Source of the DNA: Siphonodentalium dalli | Lineage: Eukaryota; Mollusca; Scaphopoda; Gadilida; Siphonodentaliidae | Direction of reading: 5' to 3' | NCBI GenBank assembly: GCA_032622095.1 | Contig: CP136062.1 | Span: 12,989,710-13,053,709 of the forward strand | Length of the DNA stretch: 64,000 nt | Shown here: in pieces, positions 44,495 through 56,039 of the stretch | Position numbering within the stretch: position 1 is the first letter of the stretch | Layout of the letters: every line of letters starts with the position of its first letter | Position numbers and translations under genes: made by a program | Notes under the pieces: model-generated | Told to the model about the DNA's origin: nothing | The model's database searches: none | Seen by the model: the letters and a program-made list of their open reading frames with translations, nothing else

Positions 44495-44855
44495 TTTTAA
44501 GAGAATGCATTGGCCTACCAAATTTTTTATCATTTTTTTAAAATAAATGTTTCTTACAATTTTTAGGACATAAAATAAAATACATCCATTACCCTGCAGG
44601 GAGCCCCACACATATATAGAAGCATATAGAAGAGTGTCGTCTGCTCATGTTTGCCTGGGGCTCTGTATGGGTAAACTTATAAAATTGTTAAAGAATACAA
44701 GAAAAAATTATTAAAATTGTAAAAAATTGTTAGGCCAATACATTCTCTTATATATATGCGAGGCGACCTATGGTCGACTCGCATATATACAAAAATGCAT
44801 TGACACAGGGTAACAAAATCCCGACTTATGACTGGATTTGATATGGCGGGTCACA
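44495..44855. mobile_element. TGTGACCCGCC TIR element, left-truncated copy
   Basis: Starts mid-palindrome ('aagagaatgcattggcc') and carries the 'ccctgcagggagcc' interior and a second palindrome (44734-44801). The right end 'ggatttgatatggcgggtca' is followed by TA at 44856-44857. Confidence 0.65.
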
Positions 44856-44911
44856 TATTCCTAATTGTGTTTAATAAGTTGTTTGAAACCAACTGATCAC
44901 CCAACCTCCCG

Positions 44912-45385
44912 GTGGTATCTCAGTGTAGCGATGGGAGATAACTCAAATGTCCTTATGGTATCTCAGTGTAGCGATGGGAGATAACTCTAATGTCCTTATG
45001 GCAGTGGTATCTCAGTGTAGCGATGGGAGATAACTCTAATGTCCTTATGGCAGTGGTATCTCAGTGTAGCGATGGGAGATAACTCTAATGTCCTTATGAC
45101 AGTGGTATCTCAGTGTAGCGATGGGAGATAACTCTAATGTCCTTATGACAGTGGTATCTCAGTGTAGCGATGGGAGATAACTCTAATGTCCTTATGACAG
45201 TGGTATCTCAGTGTAGCGATGGGAGATAACTCTAATGTCCTTATGACAGTGGTATCTCAGTGTAGCGATGGGAGATAACTCTAATGTCCTTATGACAGCG
45301 GTATCTCAGTGTAGCGATGGGAGATAACTCTAATGTCCTTATGGCAGTGGTATCTCAGTGTAGCGATGGGAGATAACTCTGCCTG
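44912..45385 (+). repeat. 49 bp minisatellite, about ten units
   Basis: Unit: GGTATCTCAGTGTAGCGATG, GGAGATAACTCTAATGTCC, TTATGACAGT. Highly homogeneous. Each unit contains an imperfect hairpin between 'ggtatctc' and 'gagataac'. Confidence 0.95.
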
Positions 45386-45559
45386 GAGTTTGTACATCGG
45401 TATCCGACAGCGGCGACTATACGCATCTCGAGTACGAATATAAGAGCGGCGATTAAATTACATGTGTTTTGTTTTGTTTACGTAGTCACGAAGCGTCTGG
45501 TGGGATCCAAAACTTATGGAAGGTGTCTGTGTATTTTATGCTGTTGATTTTTGTGACAG

Positions 45560-47240
45560 TAGACTAGTAGTCTAGTGTTTTAATTATGTCTCTTTAACAT
45601 TTACCCAATGTGAGTGTTTTGTGTTCTTTTAACATTTACCCACTGTGAGTAATCTATATCCCTTAACGTTTACCCAATGTGAGTGTTTTAATTAAGTCCC
45701 TTTAACATTTACCCAATGTGAGTGTTTTAATTATGTCCCTTCAACGTTTACCCACTGGGAGTGGTTCATGTCCATTTAATATTTACCTATGTGAGTGCTT
45801 TAATTATATCCCTTTAATTTTACCCACTGTAAGTGTTTTAATTATGTCCCTTTAACATTTACACACTGTGAGTGTTTCAATTATACGGTATGCCTTTAAC
45901 ATTTACCCACCGTGAGTGTTTTAATTATAACCCTTTAATTTTACCCACCGTAAGTGTTTTAATTATGTCCCTTTAACATTTACCCAATGTGAGTGCTTTA
46001 ATTATATCCATTTAACATTTACCCAATGTGAGTGTTTTAATTTTGTCCCTTTAACATTTACCAATTGTGAGTGTTTTATGTCCCTTTAACATTTGCCCAC
46101 TGTGAGTAATCCATATCCCTCTAACAAAAATGTTACCCACTGTGAGTGTTTTAATTATATCCCTTTAACATTTACCCACTGAGAGTGTTTTAATTATATC
46201 CCTTTTTAACATTTACCCAATGTGAGTGTTTTATGTCCCTTTAACATTTACCCACTGTGAGTAATGCATATCCCTTTAACATATACCCACTGTGTGTGTT
46301 TTAATTATATCCATTTAACAATTACCCAATGTTAGTGTGTTATGTTCTTCTAACATTTACCCACTGTCAGTAATCCATATCCCTTTAACATTTACCCACT
46401 GTGGGTGTTTTAATTATATCCCTTTAACATTTACCCAATGGGAGTGTTTTGTGTCCCCTTAACATTTACCCACTGTGAGTGTTTCAATTATATCCCTTTA
46501 ACATTTACCCAATGGGAGTGTTTTGTGTTCCCTTAACATTTACCCACTGTGAGTGCTTTAATTATATCCCTTTAACATTTACCCAATGTGAGTGTTTTAA
46601 TTATGTCCCTTTAACATTACCAATTGTGAGTGTTTTATGTCCCTTTAACAATTGCCCACTGAGAGTAATCCATTTCCCTCTAACAAAAATTTGACCCACT
46701 GTGAGTGTTTTAATTATATCCCTTTAACATTTACCCACTGTGAGTGTTTTAAATTATATCCCTTTAACATTTACCCAATGTGAGTGTTTTATGTCCCTTT
46801 AACATTTACCCACTGGGAGTAATGCATATCCCTTTAACATATACCCACTGTGTGTGTTTTAATTATATCCATTTAACAATTACCCAATGTTAGTGTGTTA
46901 TGTCCCTCTAACATTTACCCACTGTGAGTAATCCATATCCCTTTAGCATTTACCCACTGTGAGTGTTTTAATTATATCCCTTTAACATTTACCCACTGTG
47001 AGTGTTTTAATTATATCCCTTTAACATTTACCCACCGTGGGTGTTTTAAGTATATCCATTTAACATTTAACCAATGTGGGTGTTTTATGTCCATTTAACA
47101 TTTACCCACTGTGAGTGTTTTATGTCCCTTTAACATTTACCCAAAGTGAGTGCTTTAATTATGTCCCTTTAACATTTACCCAATGTGAGTTCTTTAATTG
47201 TGTCCCTTGAACATTTAGCCACTGTGAGTGTCTTATATTG
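45560..47240 (+). repeat. ~40 bp minisatellite, about forty diverged units
   Basis: Unit near 'tccctttaacatttaccc', 'actgtgagtgttttaattat'. Units vary in length (34-42 bp) and in 'caatg'/'cactg' states. Two ~350 bp stretches (around 46050-46400 and 46590-46950) repeat the same order of odd units ('ctaacaaaaa', 'catttaacaattaccc'), a higher-order duplication. Confidence 0.95.
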
Positions 47241-47515
47241 TATCATATAGTATGTCCCTGCGTGTGTCTCGTGTCACATTAAAGATAAGTTAAATAAAAT
47301 GAAAGCCGTGGAAATTGATTGAATATGGCGTCCTGGAGGCTGTGGTATCGCGTGCGTGTAATGTAAATTATATGAGCAACTTTACGATTACATTTGCAGC
47401 TGTAGCTTATCGTCATTGTGCATTTTAGAAGGATGTACAAACGGATACGAGCTGGGTAAGCTCACCCAGCGTTAGTATCTGCGCTTAGCCAGTGCAGGAA
47501 AATGTCCTGCCATAC
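47241..47515. other. No feature recognised
   Basis: Single-copy in this window; no domain or structural RNA seen. Confidence 0.5.
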
Positions 47516-47524
47516 ATAGGTAAT

Positions 47525-47660
47525 CCTACAATTATGCACATGCTAGATAGGTACTCACACAAATAAATTAACATGAATGGGTACTCGTACAATGGTGCAC
47601 ACGCTAGATATGTACTCCTAAAAAATAAATTAACTTTAATTATGCACACGCTAGATGCTG
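47525..47660 (+). repeat. ~60 bp tandem, two and a half units
   Basis: 'gcacacgctagat', 'gtactc', 'aaataaattaac' recur at about 47538, 47595 and 47644. Confidence 0.75.
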
Positions 47661-47873
47661 TATTGTGTATTGTATAAATAAAATTAACATGAATACAATT
47701 TTAAAATTAATACCGTAGTTACATGTATAACATGTCCGGGACTGTTTATATGAATTGTATATAAATTGTTTGTGTTGTCCAACGTATCTTGTATGGATGT
47801 AAAACAATACAGATGATTGAAGCCAGGGACGTGGCGACGGGGCATGCACCCAGCCCACTGAATCCCTGTACAT

Positions 47874-48376
47874 TGTAGATCATGCCATGAACGCCCGTAG
47901 AGATCATATTCCACCAGTACACAACCTGGGAACTTTTTGAAGTTTTGACAGGGAACCTTATAAAGTCAAAAAAATAACGCGGGGAATATATTTCTTAGTG
48001 ATTATCTGTTCCTGTGTACTTCACTGTATGTGAAGGTCCCAACTCGAAATTGCATGTTTTTCTGTGACTTTTGTGAGCCGATATCGCAATAAACATTGAA
48101 TTAAATACCCAGGAAAAGTTCCATAATTGTAAGAAACGCAAAGCAAAATCGCTTACAAAGTCACTTAAATCGTGATATTTCGAGTTGGGACCTTCACCTA
48201 CAGTGAAGTACATTATTAAGAAAGAGATAATAACAAAGAAATATATTCCCTTTGTTATTTTTTCGTTTATATAAGGTTCCCTGTCAAAATTTCAAAAAGT
48301 TCCCAAGTTTTGTACTGGTTGAATATGATCTCTACGGGCGGTAGCCATAGTAGAGATTCATGGCATGATCTATGTA
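47874..48376. mobile_element. Foldback (MITE-like) element, copy 3, complete
   Basis: 'gtagatcatgccatgaa' mirrors 'ttcatggcatgatctat'. Same interior as 285-924 but without the nested hairpin, and shorter near the left end ('cgcccgtagagatcat'). Confidence 0.75.
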
Positions 48377-48411
48377 CATTGGTGTTGTTACGTGCATTCG
48401 TCACTTTAATA

Positions 48412-48625
48412 CAGTAATGCCCAAAGTAATTGACCGCTTAACCACAGCAGAATTATGGGTAATTTTTCAGGATTTAGTCTGAAATATGGCTTGTTGCCAT
48501 TCATCGGACAGCTCTCTTCTCTCGGTATTCCGATGAATGGCAACAAGCCATATTTCCGACTAAATCCTGAAAAATTACCCATAATTCTGCTGTGGTTAAG
48601 TGGTCAATTACTTTGGGCATTACTG
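48412..48625. mobile_element. TA-flanked 214 bp palindromic MITE (Tc1/mariner-like ends)
   Basis: Arms of about 95 bp, from CAGTAATGCCCAAAGTAATT to its complement, pair almost perfectly around 'cagctctcttctctcgg'. TA at 48410-48411 and 48626-48627. TA followed by CAGT is typical of Tc1/mariner. The hairpin contains open frames only because of its symmetry. Confidence 0.7.
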
Positions 48626-49156
48626 TACATCTACTCTTTTGGGCATTATACGAATACATGCATGGCGGAATAAGAGCACAATGTTGACACTGCTATGAAG
48701 CCAGTAAGAGTACGGGGCGTAATAACAGTACATTATCGCAATCTCCAACATGGCAGCATGTCAGTCTGTGATGTCAGAATACCGTCAGTATACCATAATT
48801 ACATCATCAGTATACCACCAGTATAGAATCAGTATACCATATATACAATTCAAATACTCCGCCAATATACGTACATGTATATGACCCCAAACTGAGAAAA
48901 TATCCATAGGTAAATTCTTGTTGAAAATTGACAGTCAAGTTGTATGAAATCACATATGGGGGGGGGGGCTAGAAAACGATTGGTATTAACAGATTCAAAA
49001 CGTGTTATTTTGTCATTGAGTTACCATGGTAACAGGTTGAGAAACAAACAAACAGACTTCCAGCAACATTGTTGCGCTTTCTTTGCCTTACTTTAGTGAT
49101 GACATATGCGCCTGGTAGGCCTGCACTTTAGTCAGTCTGATGGTCACAATTCTTAA

Positions 49157-49758
49157 AGGGGAGATTAAGTGACCAATTTTGAATGGGGATTTTCATGCAA
49201 ATTTGCTGAGAACAATTACAGAGTTACAAATACTTCTGAGTGTGATTTGATGTGCTATTGAAAAAAGTAGGTATTTATCTGGCTTGTTAAATTATAAAAT
49301 TTTGTAAGAATTTTTTTTTTAATTTTTTTTCTGGAATTATATCATTTGAAAAATCAATATATAATTCAAAAATAAATACATCAACATTATAATGGAACAA
49401 GTTCCAATCGGACCCCCCAGGTGGCGCAATTTCAAACATATAATGCTTTATATTTACATGGACACCAAGAGTATTGTCAACGTGGGTATCCATATTATAC
49501 CAATTAACAATTAAAAATAAATAAATTAACTTCTACAGGAACAAATTCCAAGCCGACCCGGGGGGTGGGGTGAACAAAAAATGCCATACGTGCCTGAAAT
49601 TTTTTTCTGACCCCCCCCCCCGGCCGACCCGCCAGATAAATGTGTACTGTTTTCCACACTTCACAAAGTCATACCCAAAAATATTTGCAACTCTCTAACC
49701 TTTGCTGTGGATATCTGTGTGGAGATACCCAATCAGGATTGATCACTTGACCTCCTCC
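49157..49758. mobile_element. TTAA-flanked TIR element with internal insertion
   Basis: TTAA at 49153-49156 and 49759-49762. The left 'gagattaagtgaccaattt' and the complement of the right ('ggaggtcaagtgatcaatcc') match over ~90 bp with many changes. The G-run/C-run repeat at 49555-49622 lies inside. Confidence 0.6.
49555..49622 (+). repeat. G-run/C-run bounded repeat, shortest copy
   Basis: 'gacccggggggtggggtg', 'aacaaaaaatgcc', 'atacgtgcctgaaat', 'ttctgac', C-run. The compact form of the family seen at 8548, 24110 and 35219. Confidence 0.55.
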
Positions 49759-49769
49759 TTAACAATCGA

Positions 49770-51330
49770 GAGTACTACATGTTTTAGAGGGCAGGATGAG
49801 GTCTAATTTTCATATTATTATTTCACACTAATGAACATAATCATAATTATCACTTTATTTCGTTTATATTACATTACAAGAGTGATAGTTCTGTCTGAAA
49901 GGGTGTCGTGATTGACCAATAAAACTATTAGTATTCGTATTCGTATAAGAAATGCCGAACAAATATACATGTAGTCATATATACACTTACCATATCCCGA
50001 GAAAAACTCAATGTCTCCTTCAACGAAATCAGAATAATTTAACGAAAATATAATCCGACGATGTAATAGTCATGCGTGGCCAACCCCCAAGTAAACGTAT
50101 AGACAGATATGTAGACAGACAAAACCGATCAGCAGGCAGCGTTAACATATGGGATAGTCATCACAAAACAGTCTAAACTCCGGCGCTCTCCATAATGCTC
50201 GATTCACACTAAAAATCCCGAATTAAAGTCCAACGTATTCTCACTTACAACAAACTGACTCATGCCGACAGCATTTGTTTTCGTGGCTCACTGTACTTCA
50301 CGCTGACTCATGTCGACATTATAACAGTTGTTTTCGTGGCGCACTGTACTTCTGATCTGTCCCGCGGAGGATTCAAAATGAACACGTAGCGGCATCCATG
50401 TAGCAGATCGCTGTCGTCTGCTCTGAGACTGCATGACATGCGCAGACTACGCGATGTACGTTCAGCTGGCAGTACACAGATCGCGCACGTCTGTTCTGTC
50501 TGTGAATGAATGAGGAGCATTACGCACATACCATAGTAACAGACAATATACTGGGTAATGCTTGTTTTCTCTAGTGGGTTATTGATTGAGGTTTTGCCGT
50601 TAGAATTAGTCATTTTGCCTGGCAATTAGTGCAATCATGGCGCTCCTGTGGCAGAGCTATGCAGACGCTATACAAGCGAAGAGAACCTACTAAACCTGAT
50701 GCGTGCGCCGTATCGCCTGGGCGTGTTGTGAATAAATGAAATAGCTTTTGTAACAGAGATGCTTGATGCATAATGGTGCGCAATGTGAGATCGCCGCATC
50801 ACGCTTTCTATTGAATAACACCAATAATTCGTAAGCCATGGAAATGAATGGCATCGAGTGTTTGTTGTGGTCGATATGCGACCGGAGTCATCGAGTGTTT
50901 GTAATAGTCGATATGCGGCGGCTGCGATCAGGCGTGGGTTATAGTCGATACTATATATGAGACCGACCCAATTCAATACATGACGCTCTCTGCCCCGTTC
51001 GACCACAGACAGGGACGCGACTAGAGGGATTCTGTTGGGGGATTTTTTTTCCCCTTGAAATGTACCATTTCACCCCTCCCCCTTAACTCAGACCAAACTC
51101 CTATGTTCACGAAATTCCATTTGTACTGTTCAACGGGTACCTCAAACTGCTTAACTGTCGGGAATGTTCAACCTGATACCCCCAAATATTGGAAACTTTC
51201 CTACTGATGGCCATATCAGAACAACATATTGACCAAAAGTACATGTAGACTGATGTCTAAACAAAATATTCCCAACTAAGTATTCAAAATTCAGATACAA
51301 TGATGACAATTTCATCATATATGTGATGTA
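49770..51330. other. Largest low-repeat stretch; no gene proven
   Basis: 50265-50355 has a two-unit ~60 bp tandem ('ctgactcatg.cgaca', 'tttcgtggc.cactgtac'). 50870-50930 has a two-unit 'catcgagtgtttgt' repeat. 50668-51006 and 50308-50625 are adjacent minus-strand open stretches of 112 and 105 codons with no recognised motif. G+C and CpG are higher here than around, so a promoter or 5' exon of an unseen gene is possible but unsupported. Confidence 0.35.
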
Positions 51331-51335
51331 AAATT

Positions 51336-51465
51336 AAGCAATTATTTCGTGTGTCTTTTGGAAACAGGCAAAATTGTTGTCCCGATGTATCATGAATGAC
51401 TATCGAACTGTTGCCGAGGGACAACAATTTTGCCTGTTCCCAAAAGACACACGAAATAATTGCTT
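51336..51465. repeat. Hairpin with 48 bp arms and a 34 bp loop
   Basis: 'aagcaattatttcgtgtgtc' mirrors 'gacacacgaaataattgctt', with 'caaaattgttgtccc' inside. Only one base differs ('ttggaaacagg' against 'cctgttcccaa'). Possibly a MITE; no target duplication identified. Confidence 0.85.
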
Positions 51466-51494
51466 TATTACCCAATACATTTACTTGTATATAA

Positions 51495-51640
51495 TCAGGT
51501 TAGTTCGCTCGGAGCCAGTCAACAGTTCGCTCGGGTAGGGCAACAGTTAACTCGTGACGTCACGAAAGCTGACCGTGATTGCAAACCGGGCAACAGTTCA
51601 TTCAGGGCGGCAGCAGTTCGTTGTGGCGTTACGAACGCGA
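51495..51640 (+). repeat. Degenerate 'caacagttcgctcgg' repeats
   Basis: The word recurs about five times in the forms 'caacagttcgctcggg', 'caacagttaactcgtgacg', 'caacagttcattcagg' and 'cagcagttcgttgtgg'. Confidence 0.6.
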
Positions 51641-51867
51641 ATTTGGGGTTAACCAGTTAATTATAAATCCCAATGATTTACGAAGTAAAACTCTACTATC
51701 GGGTAACAATTACAACTATTGCTGTGTCAGGCCTAAAATATGAGTCAAAAATGTGAAACTTTAAATTGTTTAAAAGAGAAATAGATTAACCCTTTCATAG
51801 TGTTCATGATGGGAGCTGCGCTGGTTCAGCATTAAATATCTCATAAATACATGAACTAATATGGCAG

Positions 51868-51945
51868 TTTGTTGAACTTATCATCTCAATATTTTATAAG
51901 AGAACTAATCATCAATGAGTATTTAGTGAAGAAAGAGTTAAAGTA
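51868..51945 (+). repeat. Single monomer of the 61270-64000 array
   Basis: 'tttgttgaacttatc', 'aactaatcatcaatgag', 'tttagtgaagaaagagttaaa' matches the first unit of the distant 68 bp array, including its upstream 'tttgttgaactta'. Confidence 0.65.
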
Positions 51946-51988
51946 AAGTGTTAAAGTAAAGTGTTAAAGTAAAGTGTTAAAGTAAAGC
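51938..51988 (+). repeat. 16 bp tandem repeat, four units
   Basis: 'gttaaagtaaagt' plus 'gtt' in perfect tandem, growing from the end of the monomer at 51868-51945. Confidence 0.9.
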
Positions 51989-52368
51989 CCGTCGTTGCAT
52001 ACAAATTATAACAGACATAATCACTATGTATTGCAACAGCGCTGACAGTGAGGCGGCATGGGTGCTAATAGGTTCCTACGACTTGCTTCCAGCTCTTCTT
52101 TTCATAATATTTAAATTTAAACATAGAACATCTGCTCCCGAGCACATCGCGCTGTGCCCTGTCATTAAAAATTAAATACGAAAATTATGACTGCCAACAA
52201 AACTCTTTATATGTTGTTCTGACTAATCGATTTAGCTCGCTGTATACTACGGAAGCCCACCACGGTCAAATTTAACCAGCGTTTATTCCCTATATAGTAT
52301 TGTGTTTATTCTGAAGCGCTCTATACATATCTGATACATAACCACACATCCTAAATTGCACTTTTATA

Positions 52369-53960
52369 GCGCCCGCTCTCCCGCGGCGAAGCCGCGGAAG
52401 CGAAGCGACGAGGGTATACGTATGCGAATATGAGATATATACTAATCTAATTTTTCGGCCAATCTAAAAATAAATTGAAATTAGCTAAAATAGGATAATT
52501 TATTCATAACTGAAGGGTCAACCAGGGTCAGCGGAGTCCAAAATTCTATTGTTGGCAACGGCCGCCATTTTGTATTGATTAATGCCACCTCGAAATGTGT
52601 AATTGTGCAAAATGCCCAGGGCAAAAATAAAAAACTTTTATCTAGCAACTGTTAGCTATACTTCATCATATGTAGGAACATCATGCTCCTAAAGCCAAAT
52701 ATATTTTCAAAAAGTGAATGTAAATTGAACAAAAGCTCTGGTTAACAAAAAAGTTAAAATGCGTGAACAAGTTTTGTTTACATATTTCATAAAATTATTA
52801 AAAATATTTACCCCCAAAGAAGAATCTAGCGACCTTGCTGGACGTTTACATATTATCTTCAATTTTCTAACGGTATTTCCGCCTAAAAGATTGATGAAAT
52901 ATTCTCAAAGTTCAAGGCCGACAAACGGAAACTTTAAGTTCCGATTGAAAGATTTTAAGATTGCTTCTTGGGAAACCAGTAAAGGCGTCATGACATCAAG
53001 ACGTACATCATGACGTCACTACCTACACCGGCGCGCAAAATTCCAGACAGGACTGCGTCGATGGCCAGACAGCTGAGGCTCGTATTACATGGCAGGCTAA
53101 ATATCCACATTTACGTTATATGTGATTATTTACATACATTGGATATATTATTTTCTTGTGTCCCATTATAAGGGTAGATACACACATGCATGTAATTTCT
53201 GTATGTAACATACATGCATTTTACATGGCCACACACAAAAATGACAACATTAATCACCTGCGCGCGAGCGGTTCATTGTTAACAGGCCAGACAAGTGAGT
53301 AGTGCTAAGCGAAGTCATTATTAATGCACGAACACCAGAAGCCATACGTCTGGCATATACAGGCTTGATGTAGAACATTATCAACCAGGATGCTTGTTTG
53401 GTGGGGTCTCGAAAGCTTCAAATCGCTAAGGGACTTAGTTGAATGTATCGGTCGGAATAATCTGGGCAAGAAGGTACAATGTTATATGTTTTACTTAAAT
53501 AGCTCAGAGTTAGCCACCCCCGCCTGGTAGCTTTCGGGGTCAGTCATATATAGCCCCTGCATGCGTCGGGGAAATCCTAATCCACCACTGCTATAAATAA
53601 GAGAGAACTGGTAGTTATTTATATAGAAACTCTACCATATGGGTTATCTCACAAACAATTATTTTAAGTGGCCTGGAGACTCGGTTCAAGATAACGGCTC
53701 ATCTACATTCCGACTTAATTGGAACTAGAACTCAGTTCGTTCAACACGTAGGCAATGCTTGTGTCGTCAGTGGACACATATTACGTCTGTATGATCCATG
53801 TAAAACGCCAACTACACGATAACTACAGAGATTACATGCTTGTGTGATTCCACCCTTAGGGTTTATCATCAAATCCTTCTATACAGATAACAATTCATCC
53901 GATAATCCCATGAACAGTAACAAGCGGGCACAAATTACGTTCACGTACATGATCATATTA
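52369..53960 (-). mobile_element. Helentron-like element, full-length copy 4 (1.59 kb)
   Basis: Both termini are as at 36105-37779 and most of the interior aligns, with several small deletions. The 'ttgtttacatatttcataaa' region is shared by all copies; its short open frames are not conserved as protein. Non-autonomous. Confidence 0.6.
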
Positions 53961-54019
53961 GCTATATTTAACTATCATACCAATATCTAGCTATTACAGC
54001 TATATTTAACTTATCTCAT
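53961..54019 (+). repeat. 'tatagctatatttaact' minisatellite, left part
   Basis: Units of ~19 bp, continued at 54530-54645 after the intervening element. The array was evidently one before the insertion. Confidence 0.7.
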
Positions 54020-54020
54020 A

Positions 54021-54525
54021 TATATTTTGAAGACCTCTGTCTGTCTGTCTGTATGTTTGTTTGTCTGTCATTTATACAAATCTACGATTCTCGACCGATC
54101 GGGACGAAACTTGGTAAGTGTGTGTAGTTTGACCAGGCGGTCGACGTTGTCGTATTGGCGGCCCGTGCGGCGCCCGCTTCGCGCATGCGCAGACGAGATC
54201 TCGGAAACGGGTGGAGCTATCGACTTGAAATTTGCTATGTGAATGTATCTTGCCCCGGATACGAATTTTATCGGATCGCCGAGCCCGTGCGACGCCAGCT
54301 TCGCGCATGCGCATGCGCAGACGAGATCTCGGAAACGGGTGGAGCTATCGACTTGAAATTTGCTATGTGAATGTATCTTGCCCCGGATACGAATTTTATC
54401 GGGTCGCCGAGCCCGTGTGACGCCAGCTTCGCGCATGCGCAGACCAGATTTCGGAAACGGGTGGATCCATCGACTTGAAATTTGGTTTTTGAATAGCCCG
54501 GACAACGCCGGGCTCATCGGCTAGT
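54021..54525 (+). mobile_element. Non-autonomous Helentron/Helitron2-like element
   Basis: The 3' end has the stem-loop GCCCGGACAACGCCGGGC (54496-54513), followed by 'tcatcgg' and a terminal CTAGT (54521-54525). The 5' part has a GTCT microsatellite (54039-54068) and 'cgaccgatcgggacgaaac'. Between are three ~125 bp units ('gcgcatgcgcagacgagat', 'ctcggaaacgggtgg'). This layout and the CTAGT end resemble Helentron-type elements such as Drosophila INE-1. It lies within an AT-rich minisatellite; no coding. Confidence 0.65.
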
Positions 54526-54645
54526 ATATATATATATTTAAATGTTATAGCTATATTTAAATGTTATAGCTATATTTAACTTGTATAGCTATATTTAACT
54601 TGTATAGCTATATTTAACTTTTATAGCTATATTTAACGATTATAG
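54526..54645 (+). repeat. 'tatagctatatttaact' minisatellite, right part
   Basis: A TA tract and then six units of 'tatagctatatttaactt' with 1-2 bp variation. Confidence 0.85.
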
Positions 54646-54649
54646 ATTA

Positions 54650-55320
54650 ATATGGATATTGCCGTTTTGTGAATTCGACAAACGAGGAATGATTCAAAAT
54701 ACTAAAATGATCTCTCAGTTCAATGCAATAAAACTGTTATTTTTTGTTTTCATGTGTAACCAATGTGGGTAAATGGGTGTCTGGCCAGGTAATACGTTGC
54801 CGGGGTAAGTGAACACCAAACCCGGTACACTTAATGACACAAACCAAGTCAGAGTGATGTACCGGCAGGTTGACCGGAGCCTTTTATAAAGTCAAATAAG
54901 GAGAAGGGCAAAAACGGCTTAAAACATTTTTGTCATCAAACAACAGGTAGATATAAATAGTTTATTGCCTAAATAATATTATAAGTACAGTAATTCTGAT
55001 CTGCGAATGTCGCTAGAATTTGAGAGGGCTCATTGAATTGCTTCGGAGAAAGAATTACTACGACCAGGTCGAAATATGTCGGCCAGAAAATAAAAATGGA
55101 CTGCGGTGGTCCTCAGAAGAGCACATAGGTTATGTAATATACAACATGAGCATATTATTATGAAACGGTTTCGATTGGGAAGCGCCTGACCGTAGGTCCC
55201 CATGCCTGGTCACGAAAAGTTGATTACGACCAGTCACCTTCTCGTCAACCAAAGCCCAAAAAGAAAAACAGAAAATGCGCAAACAATCAGCTCTATGTCC
55301 AGGACAACCAGATCAGAATA
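54650..55320. other. Single-copy stretch; no gene seen
   Basis: Contains no repeat of this window and no recognised domain or RNA. Confidence 0.5.
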
Positions 55321-56039
55321 TTAAAGGTACTCAATCCGATCAGACGCTCATATATTACTATTTCTCTTTGGCTTTGGGGGTAAAATATTTGATTCGAGTC
55401 GCAGAACACACCCATCAGAGTGATCAGATATTTATTTTTGTGAAGTTTCTCGAGATGTATACTGATAGTCTAGGCAAATATGGACATAGGTGTCGCCTGG
55501 AGAGGGAATTTATGAGACCAACATTTTTGGTTAGCATGAACACTTAGCTTTCGGAATCCGTATGTTGGCTTTGTCAGATAGGCGGACTGTTTTCGCACTA
55601 CGTGGTTTTATTGAGGCACCTGGTGATAAAATCGGTCATTTTTTAAATAAAGCCGACATATTTGACAGAGTATATTCACACATTTTGAGAAGAAATATTC
55701 GTCCAATTTTGATACCTGTGAATGGGGCGATAACCAGAATAAGGTAATACATGTAACCATTGAATCTCAGAATGACAGTCATGACGTCATGTGACGTCAA
55801 ATCATTTTTAGGGTGAGAAGAATATGACGATTCACGCAAAGCGTTGTCTTTCGTTTCTTATAAAGTCAGAAGTAAGATGGTGATGGCCAATTGTTTTATA
55901 CCATGGGAAACTACTGCCAATTAACTACGTTCTAATATATCACTTATCCCTGTTGGTCGCATTATTTTTTATCAAAGGCAGAAAAACCAACCCTCCCCCC
56001 TAAAGCTGAGAGGCGTCAGGCTGTGGTGTAAGGCACACA

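Noticed and set aside
45560-47240. CRISPR-like regular array
   Set aside because: Units abut directly with no unique spacers, and the context is eukaryotic repeat DNA. It is a minisatellite.
25404-53013. Similar 61-84 codon frames at 25404, 36484 and 52759 (FTYFxKxLKIF phrases)
   Set aside because: They lie at the same place in copies of the GCGCCCGC-type element, the surrounding non-coding DNA is equally conserved, and the copy at 2271 lacks the frame.
54068-54517. 149-codon minus-strand open frame
   Set aside because: It covers the ~125 bp tandem units of the Helentron-like element. The peptide repeats SKFQVDSSTRFRDLV-like phrases with the DNA repeat.
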